DNA of 18,077 bases from DASRBO01 sp035653595 (GTDB taxonomy: Bacteria > Actinomycetota > Acidimicrobiia > Acidimicrobiales > JAJPHE01). Within the stretch, counting starts at the first letter, position 1. Every line of letters begins with the position of its first letter. The notes beneath the pieces were generated by a model. The model saw only the letters and a list, made by a program, of their open reading frames with translations, made no database searches and was not told the origin of the DNA. The stretch is taken from positions 1 through 18,077 of the forward strand of contig DASRBO010000194.1 of the NCBI GenBank assembly GCA_035653595.1, written 5' to 3'. A program made the translations under genes and the position numbers. Below, in pieces: positions 1 through 6,909 of the stretch.

Positions 1-79
1 CGGCATAGAACTCGGAGTCGGAGCCTGCATCGGCCCGGTCGAAGAAGCCGGGCGGGAAGTGGGCATCGACGTGGCGCAC
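1..79 (-). CDS. N-terminal fragment, possible SAM-dependent methyltransferase
   Basis: The minus strand is open from a GTG at 79 to the left edge and encodes 26 residues including PPGFFDRADAGSDSEFYA. The reading is protein-like and I see no ATG, GTG or TTG in this frame between 79 and the divergent gene at 136, so GTG 79 is the likely start. Everything after residue 26 lies outside the window. The segment resembles, from memory, the N-terminus of a family of class I SAM-dependent methyltransferases with a PPGFFDRxD segment before the methyltransferase domain. No cofactor motif is visible here, so the product is a guess. The gene is divergent from the AhpD-like gene and shares a 56-bp upstream region with it. 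Confidence 0.45.
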   Translation of the reverse strand, partial: MRHVDAHFPPGFFDRADAGSDSEFYA

Positions 80-121
80 CGCCGCACTCTCGCGCAGGTC
101 GCCGTCAGCCCCGTCGCCGCC

Positions 122-127
122 TATCGT
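122..127 (+). promoter_or_regulatory. Candidate -10 box, leaderless start of AhpD-like gene
   Basis: TATCGT fits the actinobacterial -10 pattern TANNNT and ends 8 nt before the ATG at 136. No Shine-Dalgarno sequence precedes that ATG, so the mRNA may begin at or near the start codon. No good -35 box is visible at the expected distance. The same geometry recurs at other starts in the window. Confidence 0.35.
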
Positions 128-135
128 CGCCGAGC

Positions 136-714
136 ATGACCGACAGCCGGCTTCCCTACCTACGCCGCGAGCAGCTCGACGACTCCGGCATGGCCCTGTG
201 GGACGCCATCACCGCCACCCGGGGTGCCTCCGTTGTCGGCGGGGAGGGCGGCCTGGTGGGCCCGTTCAACGCCTGGGTCCACGCCCCCGGCGTCGGCGCT
301 CGCATGTCCGCTCTCGGTGCCACCCTGCGCTTCGAGACCTCCATCGACCGCCGGCTCCTCGAGCTGGCCATCATCACGGTCGGGGCCCATTGGAGGGCGG
401 AGTTCGAGTGGTGGGCGCACTCCCGCATGGCCCGCGAGGCGGGGGTGACCGACGAAGTCATCGAGGCCATCAGAGAGGGCCGGGTTCCGAGCTTCGCCGA
501 CCCCGCCGAGGGCGTCGTGCACGCCGTGGCGTCCCAGCTGGCGGCGACGGGCGGGCTGGCCGATGCCACCTATGGCGAGGCCCATCGGCTCCTGGGTGAC
601 AGGGGATTGGTGGAGCTGGTCTCGCTGTGCGGCTACTACACCCTCGTATCGTTCACGCTCAACGCCTTCCGGGTGCCCCTCCCGCCCGGCGTGGCCCCGG
701 CCTGGCCGTCCTGA
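136..714 (+). CDS. AhpD-like / carboxymuconolactone decarboxylase family protein
   Basis: A 192-residue protein with the all-helical CMD/AhpD fold. The diagnostic segment is residues 90-104 (FEWWAHSRMAREAGV), followed by VTDEVIEAIREG. In AhpD-type peroxidase reductases this region carries a CxxC pair. Here there is no CxxC: E91 and H95 remain, as in a common subgroup with E-x-x-x-H. A thiol peroxidase-reductase role is therefore unlikely, and a decarboxylase or isomerase-like activity, or an unknown one, is more plausible. The ATG at 136 is preceded by a -10-like box rather than a ribosome binding site. It is followed by a strong hairpin and then a MFS exporter on the same strand. The family assignment is firm; the substrate is unknown. 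Confidence 0.85.
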   Translation: MTDSRLPYLRREQLDDSGMALWDAITATRGASVVGGEGGLVGPFNAWVHAPGVGARMSALGATLRFETSIDRRLLELAIITVGAHWRAEFEWWAHSRMAREAGVTDEVIEAIREGRVPSFADPAEGVVHAVASQLAATGGLADATYGEAHRLLGDRGLVELVSLCGYYTLVSFTLNAFRVPLPPGVAPAWPS

Positions 715-767
715 ACGGGCGGCCGAGCGCCAGCTGACCCCCTCCGCTCCCACGGGCGGCCCCGTCG

Positions 768-803
768 GGCCCGCCGGGCTGGCTTATGCCAGCCCGGCGG
801 GCC
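768..803 (+). terminator. 16-bp perfect hairpin between AhpD-like and MFS genes
   Basis: Arms GGCCCGCCGGGCTGGC (768-783) and GCCAGCCCGGCGGGCC (788-803) are exact reverse complements around a TTAT loop. It starts 53 nt after the AhpD-like stop and ends 5 nt before the proposed GTG start of the exporter at 809. There is no T tract after it. It could end transcription of the first gene. Alternatively it could act as a translational or attenuation hairpin for the exporter, because its right arm contains the only purine-rich, SD-like bases (GGCGGG, 796-801) before GTG 809. The structure is seen directly; its role is inferred. Confidence 0.6.
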
Positions 804-808
804 GCTGG

Positions 809-2269
809 GTGTTGGTCGCCACTGTGCTGGGATCGGGCCTTGCCGCCCTCGACGGCACCGTGGTCGGCATCGCCCTGCCGGTGATTGGCCACGACTTCCG
901 GGCCGACACCGCCGCCCTGCAGCTGATCGTCACCGGGTACCTGCTCACCCTGGCCGCACTGTTGCTCTTGGGGGGCGCCCTGGCCGACCGATTCGGGCGA
1001 CGGCGCGTCTTCGTGGTGGGCGTCGTCTGGTTCGCGCTGGCCTCGGCGGCCTGCGGGTTGGCGACGTCCACCGACCTGCTGGTGACGGCCCGGGCGGTGC
1101 AGGGCATCGGCGCCGCGCTGCTGACGCCGGGCAGCCTGGCCATCATCGAGGCGTCGTTCGCCCCCGACGACCGGGGCCGGGCCATCGGGGCGTGGTCGGG
1201 CTGGGGAGGAGTGGCCACGGCCGTCGGCCCGCTGCTGGGCGGCTATCTCATCAGCGCGGTGTCCTGGCGGCTGGTGTTCTTCATCAACCTGCCCGTGGCC
1301 GTGGCGGTCGTCCTGATCGCCTCCCGCCACGTGCCCGAGTCGACCGACCCGTCGGGCGGCGGCATCGACCTCCTGGGAGGAGCTCTGGCCACCATCGGCC
1401 TCGCCGGCATCACCTACGGCATCGTCGCCTCCGGTCGTGACGGGTGGACCGCCCCGGTGGCGATCGTCCCGCTGGTCGGCGGCGGCATCGGGCTCGGCCT
1501 CTTCCTGGCCCGCGAGGCGACCGCCGCCAAGCCGATGCTGCCCATGTCGCTGTTCGCCGAGCGCCGCTTCAGTGCCACCAACGCCGTCACCCTCGTGGTC
1601 TACGGGGCACTCGGCGGAGCGCTGTTCCTCCTGCCGGTGGAGCTGGAGCAGGTGGTCCACTACAGCCCCCTGGCGGCGGGGACGTCGCTCCTGCCCGTCA
1701 CCGTCATCATGCTGGCGCTGTCGGCCCGCTCGGGAGCGCTGGCCGGCCGCATCGGGCCCCGCCCCCAGATGAGCGTCGGCCCGGTGCTGGTCGGTGCCGG
1801 CCTGGCCCTGCTGGCGGGCATAGGTCCCGGCTCGTCCTACCTGACCGGGGTCCTTCCGGGCGTCGTGGTGTTCGGCCTGGGACTGGCCGTGACCGTGGCC
1901 CCCCTGACGGCGACGGTCATGGCGGCGGCGCCGAGCGCCCACAGCGGGGTGGCCTCGGCGGTGAACAACGGCGTGGCCCGCACCGCCGGCCTTCTGGCCG
2001 TGGCCGTGCTGCCGGTGGCGGCCGGCCTCACCGGGGGCGCCTACCGCCACCCGGTGGTCTTCAACGCCGGCTTCCACCGGGCCGTGCTCTACGCCGCCGG
2101 CGCGTGCGCCATCGGCGGCCTGGTCTCCCTGGCGGCGCTGGGACCGCCGCGCCGGGCCGCCCGGCCGGAGCCGCCGCCGGCGCGCCACTGCGGCCTCGAC
2201 GCCCCGCCCTTGCGGCTGGCCGCGGCGGCGGCGCCCCCAACCGGGGCCACCGGGGCCTCGGTGGGCTGA
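809..2269 (+). CDS. MFS drug exporter, DHA2 (EmrB/QacA-like) family
   Basis: A 486-residue inner-membrane transporter, probably with 14 transmembrane helices and proton-driven. From GTG 809, TM1 carries ALDGTVVGIALP (about residues 13-24), motif A is GGALADRFGRRR (55-66), the motif B region is RAVQGIGAALLTPGS, and motif C, the antiporter signature, is GWGGVATAVGPLLGGYL (131-147). The C-terminal 40 residues are Pro/Ala/Arg-rich and cytoplasmic. The start is uncertain: the frame stays open upstream, but the only ATGs (563, 572) lie 150 nt inside the preceding gene, and I find no ATG, GTG or TTG between that gene's stop and GTG 809. TM1 would then begin almost at residue 1, which is short for the family. 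The substrate cannot be told from sequence. Confidence 0.85.
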   Translation: MLVATVLGSGLAALDGTVVGIALPVIGHDFRADTAALQLIVTGYLLTLAALLLLGGALADRFGRRRVFVVGVVWFALASAACGLATSTDLLVTARAVQGIGAALLTPGSLAIIEASFAPDDRGRAIGAWSGWGGVATAVGPLLGGYLISAVSWRLVFFINLPVAVAVVLIASRHVPESTDPSGGGIDLLGGALATIGLAGITYGIVASGRDGWTAPVAIVPLVGGGIGLGLFLAREATAAKPMLPMSLFAERRFSATNAVTLVVYGALGGALFLLPVELEQVVHYSPLAAGTSLLPVTVIMLALSARSGALAGRIGPRPQMSVGPVLVGAGLALLAGIGPGSSYLTGVLPGVVVFGLGLAVTVAPLTATVMAAAPSAHSGVASAVNNGVARTAGLLAVAVLPVAAGLTGGAYRHPVVFNAGFHRAVLYAAGACAIGGLVSLAALGPPRRAARPEPPPARHCGLDAPPLRLAAAAAPPTGATGASVG

Positions 2270-2587
2270 CAGGGCCCGAGGCGGCCGATCCAGCGGCGCC
2301 AGCCCGCAGTTTTGACTTTGACGGACGGAGCGGCGTCATAGCCGGCGGGCGTCGGCGTCCTTCATGTCGGAAGGCCCAGGGGCCGACCGGCAGCCCGATG
2401 AGGGACCACCGCACTCGGACAACCCAGAACAGTCGCCATGACGGCCCCCGGCCGTCCCAGCGCTGCCCGTCGGCCCTGGGGCCGCTCGATCGGCCATTGT
2501 TGCGGCGCGTCCCCGTAAAGTTGCACCGGGCGTCGTCCGATGCTCTCGGTGGCTGGGGTTGTGGCTGGGATTAGCGGAGGGGAAGCG
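2270..2587. other. 318-bp intergenic region with weak promoter candidates
   Basis: No convincing gene is seen here. It holds a tandem TTTGAC-TTTGAC (2311-2322). TTGACT (2312-2317) with an 18-bp spacer to TCATAG (2336-2341) is one weak promoter candidate. A second -10-like box, TAAAGT (2516-2521), would give a leader of about 60 nt for the phosphatase gene at 2588, but no well-spaced -35 box accompanies it. Short ORFs crossing the region look like frame shadows. Confidence 0.3.
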
Positions 2588-4231
2588 GTGGGCCGGACGC
2601 AGGCGGGATCGGCCCGGGCTGGCGACGGCTACTGGCTGCGGTTGGCGCTGGTGGCGGTGGGCTACTACGTGGCCGCCCGGCTCAGCCTCGAGCTGTCCCT
2701 GGTCGGCCGGAGCGTCACCCCGCTGTGGGCCCCGACCGGGGTGGCCCTGGTGGCCCTGCGGGCCGCCGGATACCGGATGTGGCCGGCGGTGACCGTGGCG
2801 GCCCTGGCCGTGAACCTCCCCATCGGGCCGTCGCCCGCCGCCGCCGTGGGCATCGCCGCCGGCAACACCCTGGCGCCGCTGGCGGCGGCATGGATGCTGC
2901 GGCGACTGCGCTTCGACTCTGAGCTGGGCAGCCCCCGCGACGCCCTGGCCCTGGTGGCGGCGGGGACGCTGGCCACGACCGTCAGCGCCACCGGGGGGAG
3001 CCTGGCCCTGATGGTGTCGGGAGCCGCCGGCTCGCCCGGCTTCGGTTCCACCTGGCTGGTGTGGTGGACCGGGGACGCCATGGGCATCCTGCTGGTGGCC
3101 CCGGTGCTGTGGTCGTTGCCGCGGGCCCGGCCGGTGGGGGACTGGGGCCGGGTGGTGGAGGCCTTCTGCCTGCTGGCCCTGCTGGTCGCGGCGGTCCTTC
3201 TGGTGGCGAGCCGGGCCGACCCGGGCCTGTCGATCGTGCTGCTTCCGTTGATCTGGGTGGCGTGGCGGTTCAAGCAGGAAGGGGCGGCCCCGGCGGCGCT
3301 GCTGGCCTCGGTGCTGGTGACGGTGGCCGTCGTCTACCGCCGGGGGGTATTCGCCGGCGAGACCCTGGCCCACTCCATGATCGTGCTGCAGTGCTTCAAC
3401 GCCACCGTGGCCCTGACCAGTCTCTTTTCCGCCGCCGCCATCGCCGAGCGGGACCGGGTGACGCTCAGGCTGCGACAGATCGCCCAGGTGGCCCAGGAGG
3501 CGGTGATCCGCCCGCCCGCCCCCTCGGTCGGCCCGGTCGTGCTGGCGGCCCGCTACGAGTCGGCCACCGAGGAGGCGGCCATCGGCGGGGACCTCTACGA
3601 GGTGGTCGACACCGCCTTCGGCGTGCGCCTGGTGATCGGCGACGTCAGGGGCAAGGGACTGGGCGCCGTCCAGGCCGCCGCCGCCGCCGTGCGGTCATTC
3701 CGGCGGGCCGCCTACTCGGCCCCGGCGCTGTCCGGCCTGGTCGAAACCGTGGCCAGCGAGACCGCCCAGGCCCTGGAGGACGAGGAGGAGTTCATAACCG
3801 CCCTCTTCGCCGAGGTCACCCGCTCCGGCCGGCTGCGGCTGGTCAACCTGGGCCACCCTGCCCCGCTGTACCTGCGGGGCAGGGTCGTGCGCACCCTCGA
3901 GCCCCGGGTCCGATCCCTCCCGATGGGGGTGACCAGCGCTCCGGTGTCGGTGGACGAGTTCGACTTCGGCCCCGGCGACCGACTGCTTCTGTTCACCGAC
4001 GGGCTGAGCGAGGGTCGGGACCGCTCCGGGGAGTTCTTTCCCCTCCGCCGGGTGGCGGCGGAGGCGTTGGAGAGCGACGACCTGGAGGACGCCCTCGACC
4101 AGATCATGACCCGCTACCGCCAGCACGTGTCCGGCCAGGTGGACGACGACATCGCCGTGCTGGCGGTCGCCTGGCAGCCGGTCGAACTGGTGTCGGGGTC
4201 GAGGCCGCCCTCGACTGCGATCGACTGGTGA
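2588..4231 (+). CDS. MASE1-SpoIIE (PP2C-type) membrane serine phosphatase
   Basis: A 547-residue integral-membrane phosphatase, predicted to dephosphorylate a Ser/Thr-phosphorylated partner, typically an anti-sigma-factor antagonist (STAS protein). Residues 15-290 form a multi-helix MASE1 sensor with the signatures PLWAPTGVALVAL and WWTGDAMGILLVAPVLW. A short charged linker joins it to a cytoplasmic SpoIIE/PP2C domain at about 320-535. Metal-binding acidic motifs are intact: IGGDLYEV (D335), GDVRGKGLGA (D352), LLFTDGLSEG (D471) and DDDIAVL (D520/D521). NLGHPAPLYLRG is also typical. GTG 2588 is chosen because GGAGGGGA lies about 4-5 nt upstream; ATG 2540 is in frame but lacks a site. No STAS, anti-sigma kinase or sigma gene is nearby, so it is an orphan here. 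The signal sensed by MASE1 is unknown. Confidence 0.88.
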   Translation: MGRTQAGSARAGDGYWLRLALVAVGYYVAARLSLELSLVGRSVTPLWAPTGVALVALRAAGYRMWPAVTVAALAVNLPIGPSPAAAVGIAAGNTLAPLAAAWMLRRLRFDSELGSPRDALALVAAGTLATTVSATGGSLALMVSGAAGSPGFGSTWLVWWTGDAMGILLVAPVLWSLPRARPVGDWGRVVEAFCLLALLVAAVLLVASRADPGLSIVLLPLIWVAWRFKQEGAAPAALLASVLVTVAVVYRRGVFAGETLAHSMIVLQCFNATVALTSLFSAAAIAERDRVTLRLRQIAQVAQEAVIRPPAPSVGPVVLAARYESATEEAAIGGDLYEVVDTAFGVRLVIGDVRGKGLGAVQAAAAAVRSFRRAAYSAPALSGLVETVASETAQALEDEEEFITALFAEVTRSGRLRLVNLGHPAPLYLRGRVVRTLEPRVRSLPMGVTSAPVSVDEFDFGPGDRLLLFTDGLSEGRDRSGEFFPLRRVAAEALESDDLEDALDQIMTRYRQHVSGQVDDDIAVLAVAWQPVELVSGSRPPSTAIDW

Positions 4232-4238
4232 CCGCTCC

Positions 4239-4264
4239 GGCCCCGATCCGGGCGTCGCGGGGCC
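4239..4264. terminator. Hairpin between convergent genes
   Basis: GGCCCCG (4239-4245) and CGGGGCC (4258-4264) form a perfect 7-bp stem with a 12-nt loop. It lies in the 80-bp gap between the stops of the phosphatase gene and the convergent MFS gene, where a two-way terminator would be expected. There is no clear T tract on either strand. Confidence 0.35.
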
Positions 4265-4311
4265 TTCAGCTCCCCGGAGGCGATCCGGTCGGCGCTGTCG
4301 CCTCCCGCCGC

Positions 4312-5769
4312 TCAGTCCGCCGTTGCGACCGCGGCCACCGCCGCCGGGGCGGGAACCGCCACCGCTGACGGGGACGGGGCCGGGCGCCGGCCCAGGGCGG
4401 AGGTGACCGCACCGGCCACCACCGCCATGCCGGCGGCGTAGGCCCACAGGTGGCGGAACGCGGCGAGGGCGTCGCCGGGTGCGCCGGCGGCGAGGATGGC
4501 CACCAGCACGGCCACCCCCAGGGCCCCGCCGACCTGGCGGGAGGTCTGGTTGACCGCGCTGCCAACGGCGAAGCGTGCGGGCTCGAGGCTGGCCACCGCC
4601 GCCGCCGACAGCACCGGGAAGGTGAGGCCGATGCCGAGGCCGGTTATCAGGGTGGCCGGCAGCCACCGGGCCAGGTAGGCGGGCTGGACGCCGATGCGCA
4701 CGGCGTACCAGGCCAGCCCGGCGGCGAAGACGGCGAAGCCCGACAGCAGCACCGGGCGGAAGCCGTGGCGGCTGGCCAGCCGCCCGGCCGGTCCGGAGAC
4801 CGCCGCCACCACCAGGGGGCCGGGGGTGACGGCCAGGCCGGCCCGCAGGATCGAGTAGTGCCACACCCCGGTGAGGAACAGGATGTTGCCCAGCAGCATG
4901 GCGAAGAAGCCCATGGCGTAGACCAGGGTGGCGGCGTTGGCGACGGCGAACGAGCGGTGCCTGAACAGACTGAGATCGAGCACCGGTTCGTCATGGTGCC
5001 GGCACCGGCGCAGGAACAGGGCTCCCAGGACGACGGCCACAGCCTCCGCTCCCAGCACCCGGGGGTCGGTCCAGCCCCACTCAGAACCCTCGGAGATGGC
5101 CAGCACCAGGGCGGCCAGCGAGATGGTGACCAGGGCCACGCCGAGGTAGTCGGGCGGGCTCGGCGCCCGGGCAGGCTTGTCGTCGGGCAGCAGGCGGCGG
5201 CCCAGCACCCACGCCGCCAGGCCGACCGGCAGGTTGATGAAGAACGCCCACCGCCAACCGCCGGCGGAGATGATCGACGCCCCCAGCGAGGGCCCGCTGG
5301 CCACCGCCACCGCCCCCACCCCACCCCACAGGGCCACCGCCTGGGCCCGGGCCCCGGCCGCGAACACCTCGAGCAGCAACCCCAGGGAGGCGGGCAGCAG
5401 CATGGCGGCGCCCGCCCCCTGGGCGATCCGGCCCACCACGAGCACCGCCAGGCCGGGGGCCACCCCGCACAGGGCCGAGCCCAGGCAGAACACCCCCAGA
5501 CCGCCGAAGAACACCCGCCGCCGGCCCAACCGGTCGGCGGTCCGGCCGGCGGTGACCAGCAGGGAGGCGTAGACGATGGCATAGGCCGTTATGACCCAGG
5601 CCAGGGCGGAGCGGTGGTCGCCGGGGAACGACCGCTCCAGGGCCGGAAAGGCGACGTTGACGATCGACAGGTCGAGGGACGCCATGAAGGCGCCCATCGC
5701 CGTCACCGCGAACACGGCGTTGCGACGGCCCGGGCGCACAGCGGTCGCCGACTCGGTCAGTTCTGTCAT
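4312..5769 (-). CDS. MFS drug exporter, DHA2 family, paired with HxlR regulator
   Basis: A 485-residue, probably 14-helix exporter. TM1 contains SLDLSIVNVAFPAL (about residues 31-44), motif A is AGRTADRLGRRRVF (about 74-87), the motif B region is GRIAQGAGAAMLLPASLG, and the motif C region contains GGVGAVAVASGPSLGASI. The tail is Ala/Pro/Val-rich. ATG 5769 begins MTELTE; an in-frame ATG at 5805 would place the start inside the operator, so it is rejected. The gene is divergent from an HxlR regulator, a common arrangement in which the regulator represses an efflux pump until a toxic or thiol-reactive compound appears. A promoter (-35 TTGCAT 5805-5800, -10 TAAGGT 5782-5777) would give a nearly leaderless mRNA, and the operator-like dyad lies within it. 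It is related to, but distinct from, the exporter at 809. The substrate is unknown. Confidence 0.9.
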   Translation of the reverse strand: MTELTESATAVRPGRRNAVFAVTAMGAFMASLDLSIVNVAFPALERSFPGDHRSALAWVITAYAIVYASLLVTAGRTADRLGRRRVFFGGLGVFCLGSALCGVAPGLAVLVVGRIAQGAGAAMLLPASLGLLLEVFAAGARAQAVALWGGVGAVAVASGPSLGASIISAGGWRWAFFINLPVGLAAWVLGRRLLPDDKPARAPSPPDYLGVALVTISLAALVLAISEGSEWGWTDPRVLGAEAVAVVLGALFLRRCRHHDEPVLDLSLFRHRSFAVANAATLVYAMGFFAMLLGNILFLTGVWHYSILRAGLAVTPGPLVVAAVSGPAGRLASRHGFRPVLLSGFAVFAAGLAWYAVRIGVQPAYLARWLPATLITGLGIGLTFPVLSAAAVASLEPARFAVGSAVNQTSRQVGGALGVAVLVAILAAGAPGDALAAFRHLWAYAAGMAVVAGAVTSALGRRPAPSPSAVAVPAPAAVAAVATAD

Positions 5770-5776
5770 GGGACGG

Positions 5777-5805
5777 ACCTTAGAACATTGCGTTCTATGA
5801 TGCAA
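5777..5805 (-). promoter_or_regulatory. Promoter of MFS exporter (minus strand)
   Basis: On the minus strand TTGCAT (5805-5800) and TAAGGT (5782-5777) are separated by exactly 17 bp. The -10 box ends 7 nt before the ATG at 5769, so the transcript would be leaderless or nearly so. The dyad at 5781-5797 fills the spacer and touches the -10 box, so a bound regulator should block this promoter. Confidence 0.5.
5781..5797. promoter_or_regulatory. Operator-like dyad TAGAAC-N5-GTTCTA, probable HxlR site
   Basis: TAGAAC (5781-5786) and GTTCTA (5792-5797) are perfect inverted 6-mers around ATTGC. This is the size expected for a dimeric winged-helix regulator. It sits between the divergent MFS and HxlR genes, inside the MFS promoter and over the -35 box of the HxlR promoter. 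Binding by the neighbouring HxlR protein is inferred from position. Confidence 0.6.
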
Positions 5806-5816
5806 CCCACTAATTT
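5788..5816 (+). promoter_or_regulatory. Promoter of HxlR regulator (plus strand)
   Basis: TTGCGT (5788-5793) and TAATTT (5811-5816) are spaced by 17 bp. The -10 box ends 6 nt before the ATG at 5823 and no Shine-Dalgarno lies between them apart from GGGG, so a leaderless mRNA is likely. The -35 box lies inside the dyad, which suggests autoregulation. Confidence 0.5.
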
Positions 5817-5822
5817 GGGGCC

Positions 5823-6311
5823 ATGGAGAGGAAGAGCTTCGCCGACATGCACTGCTCGGTGGCCCAGTGCCTCGAGGTGGTGGGCGAGTGGTGGTCGATG
5901 CTCATCGTGCGGGACGCCTTCCTCGGCGTCACCCGCTTCGACCAGTTCCAGGAGCGTCTGGGGATCTCCCGCAACGTGCTCAACCAGCGCCTGGCCCGCC
6001 TGGTGGCCGCAGGGGTGCTGGAGAAGCTCGCCTACAGCGACCACCCGCCCCGCTACGACTACCGGCTGACGGCCAAGGGCCGCGACCTGTGGCCGGTGCT
6101 GACGGCCATGCGCCAGTGGGGCGACCGCCACGCCGCCCCCGACGGGCCGCCGCTGACCGTGCTGCACAAGGAGTGTGGGAGGGAATGTCAGGCGGTCATG
6201 GTCTGTTCGGCCTGCGGGGAGCCGGTCGGACCCAGGGATGTGAGGGTGGCGCCGGGGCCGGGCGACCGCGACCGCCTGGTGGCCGCCGACACCGCCGGGC
6301 GGGAAGTGTGA
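5823..6311 (+). CDS. HxlR-family winged-helix regulator with Cys-rich C-terminus
   Basis: A 162-residue DNA-binding regulator. Residues 11-95 are a typical HxlR domain: C11-SVAQC-LEVVGEWWSMLIVRDA, then the recognition-helix region LGISRNVLNQRLARLVAAGVLEK and a wing with RYDYRLTAKGRDLWPVL. HxlR proteins usually keep one N-terminal cysteine near C11 that senses quinones or electrophiles; here C11 and C16 are both present. The C-terminal 50 residues add H115, C118, C122, C128 and C131 (C-x3-C-x5-C-x2-C), which could bind zinc or sense redox state. It is divergent from the MFS exporter it probably represses, and may lead a co-transcribed run with DUF2630 and a small acetyltransferase. The ATG at 5823 fits the -10 box spacing. 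Ligand unknown. Confidence 0.9.
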   Translation: MERKSFADMHCSVAQCLEVVGEWWSMLIVRDAFLGVTRFDQFQERLGISRNVLNQRLARLVAAGVLEKLAYSDHPPRYDYRLTAKGRDLWPVLTAMRQWGDRHAAPDGPPLTVLHKECGRECQAVMVCSACGEPVGPRDVRVAPGPGDRDRLVAADTAGREV

Positions 6312-6343
6312 GGCTGTAGCGACCTGGGAGAGGGGAGGCGGCG

Positions 6344-6586
6344 ATGGACGATCTCGACATCGTGAGCCGTATCGGGCGGTTGACCGACGAGGAGCACCGG
6401 CTGGAGCGCTCCCACGAGGGGGAGCCGCTGTCGCCGGAGGAGCTGGAGCGGATGCGGACCATCGAGGTGGCCCTGGATCAGTGCTGGGACCTGCTGCGCC
6501 AGCGCCGGGCCCGGCGGGCGGCCGGCCAGGATCCCGACGACGTCGCCATACGCCCGGAGTCGGTGGTGGAGGGCTACCAGCAGTGA
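6344..6586 (+). CDS. DUF2630 family protein
   Basis: An 80-residue acidic, helical protein of unknown function. It matches the actinobacterial DUF2630 pattern across its length: DEEHRLERSHEG, LDQCWDLLRQRRARR, and a C-terminal GQDPDD...VEGYQQ. The ATG has a strong ribosome binding site (GGGGAGG at about 6332-6338). It follows the HxlR gene by 32 nt, and its TGA overlaps the GTG of the next gene, so the three may be co-transcribed. No membrane segment or catalytic motif is visible. The family is known mainly from genome surveys; no role should be assumed. Confidence 0.85.
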   Translation: MDDLDIVSRIGRLTDEEHRLERSHEGEPLSPEELERMRTIEVALDQCWDLLRQRRARRAAGQDPDDVAIRPESVVEGYQQ

Positions 6587-6909
6587 GCCCCGGCTCTCCT
6601 GTCGTGGTGGACGACGTGGACAACCACCGGCTCGTCGTGCACGAGGACGGCGAGGAGGCCGAGCTGGTCTACCGCCGCACCGGCCGGCGGCTCTCCATCG
6701 TCCACACCGGGGTCCCCGAGGCGATCGGGGGGCGGGGCATTGGCGGCCGGCTGGTGACGGCGGCGGTCGAGATGGCGCGGCGGGACGGCCTGTCCCTCGT
6801 CCCCTACTGCCCCTATGCGGCCCGTTGGCTGACGGAGCACCCTGACGCCGCCGCCGGGGTCAGCATCGACTGGCCGGAGCGGCGGGACCAGGAAGGCGCT
6901 GCCGGTTAA
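6583..6909 (+). CDS. Small GNAT-fold acetyltransferase (Acetyltransf_CG-like)
   Basis: A 108-residue protein resembling the short GCN5-related acetyltransferases (the YjdJ-like Acetyltransf_CG group). The order is VVVDDVDNHRLVVHEDGEEAELVYRR, then the acetyl-CoA pyrophosphate loop in EAIGGRGIGGRLV, then LVPYCPYAARWLTEHP. GTG 6583 is chosen because it overlaps the DUF2630 stop as GTGA, which implies translational coupling; upstream in-frame codons lie inside DUF2630. It ends tail-to-tail with the DUF1059 gene, sharing TTAA. The acyl acceptor is unknown; proteins of this group are too small to carry a separate substrate domain. Confidence 0.82.
   Translation: MSPGSPVVVDDVDNHRLVVHEDGEEAELVYRRTGRRLSIVHTGVPEAIGGRGIGGRLVTAAVEMARRDGLSLVPYCPYAARWLTEHPDAAAGVSIDWPERRDQEGAAG

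Noticed and set aside
563..808. Upstream ATG start for the first MFS gene
   Set aside because: It would overlap the AhpD-like gene by about 150 nt and add a non-transporter-like leader crossing the hairpin. The alternative GTG 809 is not ideal either, so this remains a moderate-confidence choice.
659..2188. Long minus-strand ORF (509 codons) antisense to the first MFS gene
   Set aside because: Its translation is low-complexity Arg/Gly/Gln/His-rich sequence typical of antisense frames in high-GC genes, while the plus strand encodes an obvious transporter.
2311..2341. Tandem TTTGAC as a definite promoter or binding site
   Set aside because: The -10 partner is poor and the spacer is 18 bp; a chance repeat of 6 bp cannot be excluded, so it is kept only as a weak note in the intergenic entry.
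4450..6069. Long plus-strand ORF across the second MFS gene and the HxlR start
   Set aside because: Gly/His/Gln/Arg-rich shadow with no domain; the minus strand carries clear MFS motifs.
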